From assembly GCF_004137255.1 (NCBI RefSeq), contig NZ_SDWT01000002.1, positions 124,001 through 188,000 of the forward strand: 64,000 nucleotides of DNA. Direction: 5' to 3'. Made by a program: the position numbers and the translations under genes. Shown here one piece after another: positions 18,813 to 27,157 of the stretch. Under the pieces are notes generated by a model that worked only from the letters and a program-made list of their open reading frames with translations, was not told where the DNA came from and made no database searches. Each line of letters opens with the position of its first letter. The first letter of the stretch is position 1. Source of the DNA: Nocardioides oleivorans. GTDB taxonomy: Bacteria; Actinomycetota; Actinomycetes; Propionibacteriales; Nocardioidaceae.

Positions 18813-20604
18813 CGCGGCTCCGCGTCGACGTCCACACCTTCGCCGCGACGCTCTCGCGCTCCGGCGGCCTGCCCTGCTCGTCGAGCTCGTAGGCCGCGAC
18901 CTTGGCCAGCAGCGGACGCTCGTGCCCGCCGTCGACCACCTCACCGGTCACCCACCACATCCGCAGGCTCGGTCCCGTGACACGGACGAACGCGAGGTTG
19001 TTGTCGAACCACGGCCCCTGGGCGTAGTGCCAGTGGAGCGGTGAGTCGGGCACCCGCGTCGACCACGACGCCACCCGGCCCAGGGGGCCGGCCACGCCGT
19101 AGGACAGGACCGCGGTCGCGAACCGCATGTTGCGCGAGAGCGGGTTGCGGATCGGTGAGCAGACCGCCTGGAGCACCGTCGAGGTGAGCTCGCGTCCACT
19201 CCGGCGGGAGCTGCGTGCCGGCCGTGCCTCGCTGACGTAGCTGTGGTGGACGTCGCCGGACAGGAAGGTCACCGTCGACGGCGCTCGCCCGCGCTCCCCC
19301 GCCGCGACCTCCATCGCCTGGCGGGCGACCTGCTGGAAGCTGTTCTGGAACGCGCCCCAGTGCTCGAGGTCGACGGTCTTGCGCATCTTCTCGCCGAACC
19401 TGGCCCCGTGCTCGCCCCAGGCCCCCTCGGTCAGCGCCTCGCTGAAGGCCTCGAGGTGGTGCAGTCCGCGCGCCAGGAGGAACGGCACCGAGGTGCCGAT
19501 GAGCAGGTGGTCCACGTCGCCACGCAGCTGCGAGTCGAGCCAGGCGGCCTCGTCGGGATCGAGCATGGCACGGTGGGCGGGGTCGAGCTCCCTGGCCGCG
19601 CGCGAGTCGACGACCACGAGCCGGGCCTGGGTGTCGAAGTCGCGGGTGTAGCTCCACCGGTAGGTCTCCGGGTGCTGGTCGACCCGCTCGGCGAAGGCGT
19701 CGAGGACGGCGCCGAGGTCGAGCTCGTCGTCGCCCTCGTGCGCCAGCACCGCGGCGTACAGCTCGTCGGTGCGGCGCTCGGCAGGCGAGAGGTTGCCGAG
19801 GTGCTGGTGGACCCAGTACGACGCCAGGCCGGCGACGATGCGACCGTGCCACCACGACGTCGCCTCCATCTCACGGCGCCAGACCAGCGAGGTGTTCCAG
19901 TCGTCGCGGATGTCGTGGTCGTCGAAGATCATCGCGCTCGGGACCGTGGACAGCAGCCACCGGTTGGCCGGGTCGGACCACGCGAGCGCGTAGAGGTGGG
20001 CGTACTCCTCGTAGTCCTTCAGCTCGGTCCAGGGGGCCTGCTCGATGTCGCGGCGCGACTCGATGAAGGCCCGCATCTCGTCGGTGGTCTCGTCGGCGTA
20101 GACCTGGTCGCCGAGGAAGAGCAGCAGGTCCGGCAGCCGATCGGGAGCCAGGTCGGGGTCGTCGGCGTCGGCCGGCGGCACCTGGTCGCCGACGCGCAGG
20201 GCCCAGGCCCTCAGCGCGTCGACCCCGTGGGCGTCGTTGCCCTTCGCGTCGTGCGACACCGAGGTGCGGCACGAGCCGAAGGCCATCGCCAACGGCCGGC
20301 CCGGCTCGAGCGTGGCGATGACGGGCGCCGGGAAGGACGACCCGGGCTCGGGCCACACGGCCTCCCCGTCGACCTCGACGGCATAGGCCTCGGTCGTGCC
20401 GGGCTCGAGGTCACCCAGCTCGACGAGCGCGTAGTGGTGTCCGTGCACCCCGAAGGTGCGCGCGCTCGCGCGGGCCGAGCCACGCGTCACGGTGACCGTG
20501 CCCGGGTCGCGGGTCTCGACCCAGACCGCGGCGGTCGTCTCGTCGACGTACCTCAGGAGCGGGCCCAGGACGAGCGGACCGCCGGGCAGGTTCGCCTCGC
20601 TCAC
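18799..20604 (-). CDS. Alkaline phosphatase D (PhoD)-like metallophosphoesterase
   Basis: The 601-residue protein shows the PhoD metallophosphatase order: an N-terminal beta-rich domain, FGSCRTSVSHDAKGND, FLGDQVYADE, IFDDHDIRDDW, LLIGTSVPFLL and LSGDVHHSYVSE, which supply the Asp, Asn and His metal ligands. PhoD enzymes hydrolyse phosphate mono- and diesters, usually after Tat export. Here no signal peptide or twin-Arg motif is visible, so a cytoplasmic location is inferred. The GTG at 20604 overlaps the stop of the alcohol dehydrogenase gene by 4 bp, so translation is coupled. The tail is Arg-rich (RSRVRRR). Confidence 0.85.
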   Translation of the reverse strand: MSEANLPGGPLVLGPLLRYVDETTAAVWVETRDPGTVTVTRGSARASARTFGVHGHHYALVELGDLEPGTTEAYAVEVDGEAVWPEPGSSFPAPVIATLEPGRPLAMAFGSCRTSVSHDAKGNDAHGVDALRAWALRVGDQVPPADADDPDLAPDRLPDLLLFLGDQVYADETTDEMRAFIESRRDIEQAPWTELKDYEEYAHLYALAWSDPANRWLLSTVPSAMIFDDHDIRDDWNTSLVWRREMEATSWWHGRIVAGLASYWVHQHLGNLSPAERRTDELYAAVLAHEGDDELDLGAVLDAFAERVDQHPETYRWSYTRDFDTQARLVVVDSRAARELDPAHRAMLDPDEAAWLDSQLRGDVDHLLIGTSVPFLLARGLHHLEAFSEALTEGAWGEHGARFGEKMRKTVDLEHWGAFQNSFQQVARQAMEVAAGERGRAPSTVTFLSGDVHHSYVSEARPARSSRRSGRELTSTVLQAVCSPIRNPLSRNMRFATAVLSYGVAGPLGRVASWSTRVPDSPLHWHYAQGPWFDNNLAFVRVTGPSLRMWWVTGEVVDGGHERPLLAKVAAYELDEQGRPPERESVAAKVWTSTRSRVRRR

Positions 20605-21617
20605 GGCTGGAGGAGGACCTTGATCGCGCGGCGCTCGTCCATCGCGCGGTAGCCCTCGGCCGACTCGGCCATCGGCAGCGTCAGGTCGAAGACCCTGCCC
20701 GGGTCGATCGCGCCGGAGAGCACACGGTCGAGCAGGTCGGGGAGGTACTTGCGCACCGGAGCCATGCCGCCGGCGAGACCGACGTTGTGGGAGAACATCC
20801 GGCGCACGGGCAGCTCCACCCCGTGGGGCACGCCGACGAAGCCGACGGTGCTGCCGGGCCGGGCGACGGCGAAGGCGGTCTTCATCGAGGCGTCGGTGCC
20901 CACGCACTCGAGCACCGCGTCGGCGCCGATCCCGTCGGTCATCTCGGCGATGAGGGCCTCGCCCTCCTCGCCGCGCTCGGCGACGACGTCGGTGGCGCCG
21001 AAGGCCCGGGCGATCTCCTGGCGGGGCTCGTGGCGCGACATCGCGATGACCCGCTCGGCGCCCATCTGCGCCGCCGCGAGGACGCCGCTGAGGCCGACGG
21101 CGCCGTCGCCGACGACGACGGCCGTGCTGCCGGGGCGCACGCCCGCGGCGACGGCCGCGTGCCAACCGGTGGCCATCACGTCGGTGAGCGCGAGCAGGGA
21201 AGGGATCAGGCCCGCGTCGGGCACCCCGTCGGTGGCGACGAGGCTGCCGTCGGCCTGCGTGACCCGGGCGTACTCCCCTTGGCCGCTCTGGGTGATCCCG
21301 ACGTTGACACACGCCGACTGCATGCCGGCGCGGCAGTGGGCGCAGGTGTTGTCGCAGTGGCAGAACGGCACGATGACGAAGTCGCCGACCTTGGTCGAGG
21401 AGACCTCGGAGCCGACCTCCTCCACGATGCCGACGCACTCGTGCCCGATCGTGCTGCCGGCCTTGACGGGGTTCTCGCCCCGGTAGGGCCACAGGTCGGA
21501 GCCGCAGATGCAGCCCGCGACGACCTTCACGATCGCGTCGGTCGGGGCCTTGATGACCGGGTCCGGGACCTCCTCGAAGCGGATGTCACCGGGGGCGTGG
21601 ATGGTGGTGGCGCGCAT
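20601..21617 (-). CDS. Zinc-dependent alcohol dehydrogenase family oxidoreductase
   Basis: This 338-residue medium-chain dehydrogenase has catalytic-zinc ligands in CICGSDLWPYRG and GHECVGIVEEVG, a structural-zinc lobe in CHCDNTCAHCRAGMQSAC, and a Rossmann motif VVVGDGAVGLSGVLAA. The pattern resembles threonine/formaldehyde-type dehydrogenases, but the substrate is not clear. The ATG at 21617 is preferred over one seven codons upstream because MRATTIHAPGDIRFE is the common family start. It is the first gene of a two-gene unit with the PhoD-like gene. The divergent XRE-MurA gene begins 84 bp away. Confidence 0.85.
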   Translation of the reverse strand: MRATTIHAPGDIRFEEVPDPVIKAPTDAIVKVVAGCICGSDLWPYRGENPVKAGSTIGHECVGIVEEVGSEVSSTKVGDFVIVPFCHCDNTCAHCRAGMQSACVNVGITQSGQGEYARVTQADGSLVATDGVPDAGLIPSLLALTDVMATGWHAAVAAGVRPGSTAVVVGDGAVGLSGVLAAAQMGAERVIAMSRHEPRQEIARAFGATDVVAERGEEGEALIAEMTDGIGADAVLECVGTDASMKTAFAVARPGSTVGFVGVPHGVELPVRRMFSHNVGLAGGMAPVRKYLPDLLDRVLSGAIDPGRVFDLTLPMAESAEGYRAMDERRAIKVLLQP

Positions 21618-21671
21618 GACGGCGATCCTGCCACGCACCCCGCGACGACCCGCCAGCGGGCCGACTGGCTT

Positions 21672-21689
21672 TATCTCATATCTGAGATA
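21672..21689. promoter_or_regulatory. Perfect 7-bp dyad TATCTCA-N4-TGAGATA, candidate XRE operator
   Basis: The two 7-bp arms are exact inverted repeats around TATC. The dyad ends 11 bp before the ATG of the XRE-MurA gene and sits in an AT-rich patch that would hold its -10 region. Size and symmetry fit an operator for an XRE-type helix-turn-helix, so autoregulation by the downstream fusion protein is likely. The divergent dehydrogenase gene could share the control. Confidence 0.6.
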
Positions 21690-21700
21690 CCGTGGTCGAC

Positions 21701-23224
21701 ATGGCTGACTACAAGGGCCGCATCGGCAACCTCATCCGCGATGCGCGCAAGCACCGCGGGCTCACGCAGCACCAGCTCGCCGAGCTCCTCGGCACGAGCC
21801 AGAGTGCGATCAACCGCATCGAGAAGGGCCACCAGAACTTGTCGCTCGAGATGCTGGCGCGCATCGGCGCCGCGCTCGACTCCGAGATCGTCGCCCTCGG
21901 CGCCGGCCCGACGCACCTGCGCGTCGACGGCCCCACCACGCTCTCGGGCTCCATCGACGTCAAGACGTCCAAGAACGCCGGCGTCGCGCTGCTGTGCGCC
22001 TCGCTGCTCAACAAGGGCCGTACGACGCTGCGCAAGGTCGCGCGGATCGAGGAGGTCAACCGGCTCCTGGAGGTGCTGAACTCCCTCGGCGTGGCCACCC
22101 GCTGGGTCGGCGACGACAACGACCTCGAGATCATCCCGCCGGCCGAGCTCAACCTCGCCGCGATCGACGAGGGCGCGGCCCGCCGCACCCGCTCGGTGAT
22201 CATGTTCCTGGGCCCGCTGCTGCACCGCGTCGACCAGTTCGAGCTGCCCTACGCCGGAGGCTGCAACCTCGGCGAGCGCACCGTGGAGCCGCACATGTCG
22301 GCGCTGCGCCCCTTCGGCCTCGAGGTCAAGGCCACCGACGGCGCCTACCACGCCAGCGTCAACCGCGCGATCGAGCCCGGACGGCCGATCGTGCTCACCG
22401 AGCGCGGCGACTCGGTCACGGAGAACGCGCTGATGGCGGCCGCTCTCCACCCCGGCACGACCGTCATCCGCAACGCCTCGTCCAACTACATGGTCCAGGA
22501 CCTGTGCTTCTTCCTCCAGAAGCTGGGGGTCGAGGTCGAGGGCATCGGCACCACGACGCTGCGGATCACCGGCAAGTCGTCGATCGACGTCGACGTCGAC
22601 TACGCGCCGTCGGAGGACCCGATCGAGGCGATGTCGCTCCTCGCGGCCGCCATCGTCACGAAGTCGTCGATCACGATCCGTCGCGCGCCGATCGAGTTCC
22701 TCGAGCTCGAGCTCGCGATCCTCGAGGAGATGGGCTTCCGCTACGACCGCTCGGAGGAGTACGCCGCACGCAACGGCGAGACCCGGCTGGTGGACATCAC
22801 CACGCACCCCTCCGACCTGCGCGCCCCGCTCGACAAGATCCACCCGATGCCGTTCCCGGGCCTCAACATCGACAACCTGCCCTTCTTCGCGGTCATCGCC
22901 GCGGTCGCCGAGGGCCAGACCCTGCTGCACGACTGGGTCTACGAGAACCGCGCGATCTACTTCACCGAGCTCAACAAGCTCGGCGCCCAGGTCAAGCTGC
23001 TCGACCCGCACCGCGTGCTCGTCGAGGGCCCCACGCACTTCTCCGGCGCGGAGATCGTGTGCCCCCCGGCCCTGCGCCCCGCGGTCGTGCTCCTGATCGC
23101 GATGCTCGCCTCCAAGGGCCGCAGCGTGCTGCGGTCGACGTACGTCATCCACCGCGGCTACGAGGACCTCGCGGAGCGCCTCAACGAGCTCGGCGCCAAC
23201 ATCGAGACGTTCAGGGACATCTAG
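21701..23224 (+). CDS. XRE-type HTH fused to UDP-GlcNAc 1-carboxyvinyltransferase (MurA-like)
   Basis: The 507-residue protein carries an XRE helix-turn-helix at residues 5-60 (LTQHQLAELLGTSQSAINRI) joined to an EPSP-synthase/MurA fold. MurA catalyses the first committed step of peptidoglycan synthesis, adding enolpyruvyl from PEP to UDP-GlcNAc, and is the fosfomycin target. Key MurA positions are recognisable: Lys91 in TSKNA and a Cys at 188 in GGCNLGERTVEPH, aligning with the Cys115 loop GGCxIGxRPVDLH. The loop is otherwise divergent (NL, TVEP). The ATG at 21701 is preferred over a GTG three codons upstream. It may be a regulatory or alternative MurA rather than the housekeeping copy. Confidence 0.82.
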   Translation: MADYKGRIGNLIRDARKHRGLTQHQLAELLGTSQSAINRIEKGHQNLSLEMLARIGAALDSEIVALGAGPTHLRVDGPTTLSGSIDVKTSKNAGVALLCASLLNKGRTTLRKVARIEEVNRLLEVLNSLGVATRWVGDDNDLEIIPPAELNLAAIDEGAARRTRSVIMFLGPLLHRVDQFELPYAGGCNLGERTVEPHMSALRPFGLEVKATDGAYHASVNRAIEPGRPIVLTERGDSVTENALMAAALHPGTTVIRNASSNYMVQDLCFFLQKLGVEVEGIGTTTLRITGKSSIDVDVDYAPSEDPIEAMSLLAAAIVTKSSITIRRAPIEFLELELAILEEMGFRYDRSEEYAARNGETRLVDITTHPSDLRAPLDKIHPMPFPGLNIDNLPFFAVIAAVAEGQTLLHDWVYENRAIYFTELNKLGAQVKLLDPHRVLVEGPTHFSGAEIVCPPALRPAVVLLIAMLASKGRSVLRSTYVIHRGYEDLAERLNELGANIETFRDI

Positions 23225-23270
23225 GCACATCAGGTCGGTCGACCTGGTCGTGCCTTCTGGCGCCTCCGCG

Positions 23271-23368
23271 CTGGTTGAGCAGGGCGCCCCGGCGCCCACC
23301 CCGCTGGTTGGCGCCCTGGCCCCACTCCGCTGGTTGAGCAGGGCGCCCTGGCGCCCGTGTCTCAACCA
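23271..23368. repeat. Interspersed GCTGGTTGAGCAGGGCGCC repeats with a CTCAACCA inverted end
   Basis: The spacer contains CTGGTTGAGCAGGGCGCC at 23271, a shortened GCTGGTTGGCGCC at 23303, and CCGCTGGTTGAGCAGGGCGCC at 23328. TGGTTGAG (23331-23338) pairs with CTCAACCA (23361-23368), and GGGCGCC with GGCGCCC between them, so the last copy forms a strong hairpin. Palindromic intergenic units with GGTTGAG/CTCAACC ends are frequent in Nocardioides genomes. They resemble REP elements or relics of a small mobile element. Confidence 0.6.
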
Positions 23369-23399
23369 AGACCGCCGGGGGCCCGTCACCAGAGGTCGC

Positions 23400-23518
23400 G
23401 GCGCGCTCGTGAAGTAAGGACGAGGGCTGCGCCCTGGCGGAGCGAAGCGGGGGAAGGACGCGGCAACGAGGACGCACGAGCGGGTTACGAGCGCCGGCGA
23501 CACAGCGAGCGGAGCGAG
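23400..23518. other. Spacer with GAGCG-rich low-complexity sequence
   Basis: After the palindromic repeats the spacer continues with GGAGCGAAGCGGGGG and GCGAGCGGAGCGAGC-type purine-rich runs up to the stop of the zinc-finger gene. I see no ORF with coding bias, RNA gene or promoter here. Confidence 0.35.
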
Positions 23519-23779
23519 CTAGTCGAACAGAGTCTCGACCCAGGCCTGCGACACCTTGGACGGCGCGGGCGGGGCGGTCATGTCCGCGGTGATCCGCGGC
23601 ATCGGCGCGGTGTGCTGGCCGGCGTTGCGGTGCCAGTCGGTCTCGGCCTCCACGAGGAGGCCGAGGTCGGCGCGGCTCAGGAACACGCCGTGCCCGTCGG
23701 GACACCGGGCCACCGAGGCCTGGCCGAGGGTCCGCTCATCCATCTCGACTCCGCATCGCGGGCAGCTCATGCTCTCCAT
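23519..23779 (-). CDS. Zinc-finger (TFIIB-type) domain small protein
   Basis: The 86-residue protein starts MESMSCPRCGVEMDERTLG and continues VARCPDGHGVFLSRADLGLL, which is the zf-TFIIB family pattern (CxxC, then a second ligand cluster with GxFL..ADL). A second ATG three codons in (23770) is an equally good start. The C-terminal half is Pro/Ala-rich with a short helix at the end. Members are uncharacterised; a zinc-dependent nucleic-acid or protein contact is assumed. The divergent GDPD gene starts 36 bp upstream. Confidence 0.72.
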   Translation of the reverse strand: MESMSCPRCGVEMDERTLGQASVARCPDGHGVFLSRADLGLLVEAETDWHRNAGQHTAPMPRITADMTAPPAPSKVSQAWVETLFD

Positions 23780-23814
23780 CCCTCGACGGTAGCGCCCGGC
23801 CCCATACTTCTCCG

Positions 23815-24633
23815 GTGACCGCGCCGCGCTACCTGGATTCGCCCCGTCCGCTCGCCTTCGCCCACCGTGGCGGGGCGTACCACCCCGAGATCGAGGGCCT
23901 GGAGAACACGCTGGCGGCCTTCCGGCACGCGGTGGGGCTGGGCTACGGCTACCTCGAGACCGACGTCCACGTCACCAGCGACGGCGTCCTCCTCGCCTTC
24001 CACGACACGGTCCTGGACCGGGTCACCGACCGCACGGGCACGATCGCGGAGAGCACGTACGCCGAGGTGCAGCAGGCCCTGATCGGCGGCAGCGAGCCGG
24101 TGCCGACCCTTGCCGAGCTCTTCGACGCCTTCCCCGACGCGCACTTCAACATCGACGTGAAGTCGACCGGTGCCGTCGAGGCGCTGGCGGCCTTCATCGA
24201 GGAGCGGGAGGCGTGGGACCGGGTGCTGGTCGGATCGTTCTCCGGGCGGCGGATGAACGCCTTCCGCAGGCGCACCCGTGGTCGCGTCGCCACGTCCGCG
24301 CACCCGCTGGAGGTGGCGGCGTACGTCCTCTCCCCCAGCGGCCGGCTCGCCCGCCTCCTCACGCGAGGGCGTCCGGTCGCGCTCCAGGTCCCGCACCGGC
24401 GGGGCCGGCTCGTGGTGGTGTCGCCCGGGCTCGTACGACGCGCGCGCTCGGCCGGTGTCCAGGTGCACGTCTGGACCATCGACGACCCGATCGAGATGAA
24501 CACCCTCCTCGATCGTGGTGTCGACGGCATCATGACCGATCGCACGGACATACTCAGGGACGTGCTCCGCGCCCGCGGACAGTGGCACGGTCCGTCCGAG
24601 CGCGGACCGGACGGCATGGAGGATGACGCATGA
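23815..24633 (+). CDS. Glycerophosphodiester phosphodiesterase
   Basis: The 272-residue enzyme hydrolyses glycerophosphodiesters to glycerol-3-phosphate and an alcohol. The TIM-barrel active site is visible: AHRGG with the catalytic His, ENTLAAF, LETDVHVTSDGVLLAFHD with the metal Glu/Asp and second His, and FNIDVKS. The C-terminal VHVWTIDDPIEMNTLLDRGVDGIMTD is also conserved. There is no signal peptide, so it works in the cytoplasm. The GTG at 23815 is the first start giving the family N-terminus. The stop overlaps the ATG of the transporter gene (ATGA), which suggests joint expression. Confidence 0.9.
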   Translation: MTAPRYLDSPRPLAFAHRGGAYHPEIEGLENTLAAFRHAVGLGYGYLETDVHVTSDGVLLAFHDTVLDRVTDRTGTIAESTYAEVQQALIGGSEPVPTLAELFDAFPDAHFNIDVKSTGAVEALAAFIEEREAWDRVLVGSFSGRRMNAFRRRTRGRVATSAHPLEVAAYVLSPSGRLARLLTRGRPVALQVPHRRGRLVVVSPGLVRRARSAGVQVHVWTIDDPIEMNTLLDRGVDGIMTDRTDILRDVLRARGQWHGPSERGPDGMEDDA

Positions 24634-26000
24634 GCAACACCGACGCTGGGCTGGGCGGCGGGATCGCCGACCTCGAGCCGCTCGCGCTCCAGAAGGAGCA
24701 GAAGGCCTGGTACTGGTACGACTGGGCCAACAGCGCCTACGTCACCACCGTCAGCACCGTCCTCTTCGCGCCCTACATCATCGCGATCGCCAAGGAAGCC
24801 GCGGTCGACAACCGGATCTCCCTGCTCGGCCTCTCGGTCGCGCCCGGGTCGCTGCCGTCGTACCTCGTCACGATCTCCACGATCATCTCCGCCATCGTGC
24901 TGCCCCTCATGGGCCCGATCGCTGACCGCACGGCCAACAAGAAGCGGCTGCTCGCGACCTTCGCCTGGCTCGGTGCCCTGTCCGGCTCGCTGATCTTCTT
25001 CGCGACCGGGAGCAACTGGCAGATCGGCGCGGTCGGCTTCTTCCTGGCCAACATCCTGCTCGGCGCCTCGCTCGTGGTGAATGACTCGATCCTGCCGCTC
25101 ATCTCGGACGAGGAGAACCGCGACCGTGTCTCCTCGCGCGGCTGGGCGTGGGGCTACCTCGGCGGCGGGCTGCTGCTCGCGGTCAACCTCGCCCTCGTCA
25201 CGGTCCTGCCCTTCGGCCTGAGCACCGGCGAGGCGGCGCGGATCAGCATGCTGTCGGCCTGCATCTGGTGGGCGGCCTTCACCTTGATCCCCTACCTCAG
25301 GCTCCGCGACCACGAGCCGGTGCTGCCGCCGGTCGAGGGCGGCAAGCACGGCATCATCGCCGAGAGCTTCGGCCAGCTCGGCAGGACGCTGCGCGAGCTC
25401 CCCCGGTATCCCGTCGCGCTGAACTTCCTGCTCGCCTACCTGTTCTTCAACGACGGCATCCAGACCGTGATCGCCTCCGCGTCGACGTACGGCTCCGAGG
25501 AGCTCGGCTTCGGCCAGTCGGTCCTCATCGGCACGATCCTGCTCGTGCAGTTCGTCGCCTTCGGCGGGGCGCTGGTCTTCGGCCGCCTCGCGGCCCGGTT
25601 CGGCTCCAAGAACACGATCCTCGGCGGGCTGGTGATCTGGATGGTCATCGTGACCGCTGCCCTGTTCCTGCCCGAGGAGGGGCTGGTCCCGTTCCTGCTG
25701 CTCGGCGTCGCCATCGGCGTCGTGCTCGGCGGGACCCAGGCGCTGGCCCGGTCGTACTTCTCGCTGCTCATCCCCCGCGGCAAGGAGGCGGAGTACTTCA
25801 GCTTCTACCACGCCATGGACCGCGGGACCTCCTGGTTCGGCACCCTCGTCTTCGGCCTCGTCTACCAGCTCACCGACTCCTACCGCCCGGCGATCTTCGC
25901 GCTCATCGCCTTCTTCGTGCTCGGCGGCGCGCTCCTCCTGCGCGTCGACACTGCCCGCGGGATCCGCGACGCCGGCAACGAGGTCCCCGCGGTCATCTGA
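24630..26000 (+). CDS. MFS transporter, UMF1/Atg22-like family
   Basis: The 456-residue membrane protein has about 12 hydrophobic segments. The N-terminal 'QKAWYWYDWANSAYVTTVST' is characteristic of the UMF1 family, followed by GPIADRTANKKRLLATFAWLG, an MFS loop motif. Atg22-like members in eukaryotes export amino acids from the vacuole; bacterial members are uncharacterised. Coupling with the GDPD gene hints at transport of a lipid breakdown product, but this is only an inference. Confidence 0.85.
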   Translation: MSNTDAGLGGGIADLEPLALQKEQKAWYWYDWANSAYVTTVSTVLFAPYIIAIAKEAAVDNRISLLGLSVAPGSLPSYLVTISTIISAIVLPLMGPIADRTANKKRLLATFAWLGALSGSLIFFATGSNWQIGAVGFFLANILLGASLVVNDSILPLISDEENRDRVSSRGWAWGYLGGGLLLAVNLALVTVLPFGLSTGEAARISMLSACIWWAAFTLIPYLRLRDHEPVLPPVEGGKHGIIAESFGQLGRTLRELPRYPVALNFLLAYLFFNDGIQTVIASASTYGSEELGFGQSVLIGTILLVQFVAFGGALVFGRLAARFGSKNTILGGLVIWMVIVTAALFLPEEGLVPFLLLGVAIGVVLGGTQALARSYFSLLIPRGKEAEYFSFYHAMDRGTSWFGTLVFGLVYQLTDSYRPAIFALIAFFVLGGALLLRVDTARGIRDAGNEVPAVI

Positions 26001-26079
26001 GCGGGCTTTCGCAGCCCAGTCCACCCCTGGGGGTGAAGTTGGTCTCGCCTGAGCGTGGTCGCCCGGACGCCGAATCCGC

Positions 26080-26105
26080 GGAATGTGGGGCGCCCCGCTA
26101 CCGTT
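26080..26105 (+). promoter_or_regulatory. SigR/SigH-type promoter (GGAAT-N18-GTT) upstream of rbpA
   Basis: GGAAT at 26080-26084 and GTT at 26103-26105 are exactly 18 bp apart, the consensus and spacing of actinobacterial SigR/SigH thiol-stress promoters. The site lies about 110 bp before the rbpA start. In Streptomyces coelicolor rbpA is a known SigR target, so the site makes biological sense. Confidence 0.6.
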
Positions 26106-26216
26106 GAAGGATCAACGGGGCTCTACACGAAGTCGTCACGAGCGGCAATCCGGTAGACCCCACCATCCCGAACACAACACAACGGGGTCAGCAACCCAAA
26201 ACTGGAGGTGGGCACG

Positions 26217-26597
26217 GTGGCGGAGCGCACACTACGTGGCGCAAGGCTCGGCGGCCAGAGCTTTGAGGACGAGCGCGGCATCGAGTTCGCGGCCCGACAG
26301 CAGGTCGGTTACCGCTGCGAGCACGGACACGAGTTCGAGGTCACGATGTCGGTCGAGGCCGACATCCCGGCCAAGTGGGAGTGCCCGCGCTGTGGCGCCG
26401 AGGCGCTGAGCACGGCCGGCATCCTCCCCGAGGAGAAGGTCGAGAAGCCGGTCCGCACGCACTGGGACATGCTCCTCGAGCGCCGCTCCGAGAAGGAGCT
26501 CGAGGACATCCTCAAGGAGCGCCTCGAGCTGCTGCGCGGCGGCGAGATCGGCCCCGCGCACCTGCACCGCGCGAACAAGAAGAAGCGCGTCAGCTAG
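26217..26597 (+). CDS. rbpA: RNA polymerase-binding protein RbpA
   Basis: RbpA stabilises RNA polymerase with its principal sigma factor and helps open promoters; it is specific to actinobacteria. The 126-residue product has ERTLRGARLGGQSFE at the start, a core with GYRCEHGHEFEV and CPRCG, and the sigma-interacting end PVRTHWDMLLERRSEKELE then LKERLELLRGG. The core here keeps a full CxxH/CxxC-type zinc site. The GTG at 26217 is chosen because GGAGG (26204-26208) lies 8 bases before it; the earlier GTG overlaps that ribosome-binding site. A SigR-like promoter precedes the gene. Confidence 0.93.
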   Translation: MAERTLRGARLGGQSFEDERGIEFAARQQVGYRCEHGHEFEVTMSVEADIPAKWECPRCGAEALSTAGILPEEKVEKPVRTHWDMLLERRSEKELEDILKERLELLRGGEIGPAHLHRANKKKRVS

Positions 26598-26623
26598 TCA
26601 CTCGACTGCTGCGACACACCTGG

Positions 26624-27157
26624 TCACTCGACCACGTCGCCCTGGACCACCGGCCCGTCGCCGCCCGGTCCGGGGCGACGGTCATGTCCGGGGGTCATCG
26701 GGCCGAAGCCCGGACCCGCGCCCCCACCGAACGTCGGCACGGCGACCAGCCGGCGCTCCACCACGGTGGTCAGCAGCCGGCGCGCCAGCGGACGGGTGAA
26801 CGGCAGGATCAGCACGATCCCGACGACGTCGAGCAGGAAGCCCGGGCTCAGCATCAGCGTGCCGCCGATGAGGATCAGCGCTCCGTCGGCGATCTCGCGG
26901 GCGGGCATCCGTCCGCCCTGGAGCGCCTCGCGCAGCGCCCGCCACGCACGGCCGCCCTCGCGCCTGATCAGCCACGCGCCGAGCATGCTGTCGAGGACGA
27001 GCAGCACGATCGTCCACCACGGGCCCACGACCTGCCCGACCTGCAGGATGAACCAGATCTCGGCGATGGGGACGACCACGAAGGCAGCCGCCAGCAGCGG
27101 CCGCAACCACGGCCGACGTCGTCGCGGGGCTCGTCCGGGTGTCGGGGTCTGGCTCAC
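26624..27157 (-). CDS. FxsA family membrane protein
   Basis: The 177-residue protein has the FxsA pattern: LLAAAFVVVPIAEIWFILQV, GPWWTIVLLVLDSMLGAWLI, and LILIGGTLMLSPGFLLDVVG followed by LILPFTRPLAR. FxsA is a small cytoplasmic-membrane protein; overexpression in E. coli relieves phage T7 exclusion by the F plasmid. The Gly/Pro-rich tail is likely disordered. The GTG at 27157 overlaps the ppm1 stop by 4 bp, so it is the last gene of the lnt-ppm1-fxsA unit. It ends 26 bp from the convergent rbpA end. Confidence 0.87.
   Translation of the reverse strand: MSQTPTPGRAPRRRRPWLRPLLAAAFVVVPIAEIWFILQVGQVVGPWWTIVLLVLDSMLGAWLIRREGGRAWRALREALQGGRMPAREIADGALILIGGTLMLSPGFLLDVVGIVLILPFTRPLARRLLTTVVERRLVAVPTFGGGAGPGFGPMTPGHDRRPGPGGDGPVVQGDVVE

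Noticed and set aside
23225..23518. CRISPR array
   Set aside because: The repeats are unequal, irregularly spaced and separated by short GC-rich linkers; no cas genes are near.
26003..26035. Terminator after the UMF1-type transporter
   Set aside because: The best stems are only 5-6 bp (GGGCT/AGCCC and CACCCC/GGGGTG) with very small loops and no T-run.
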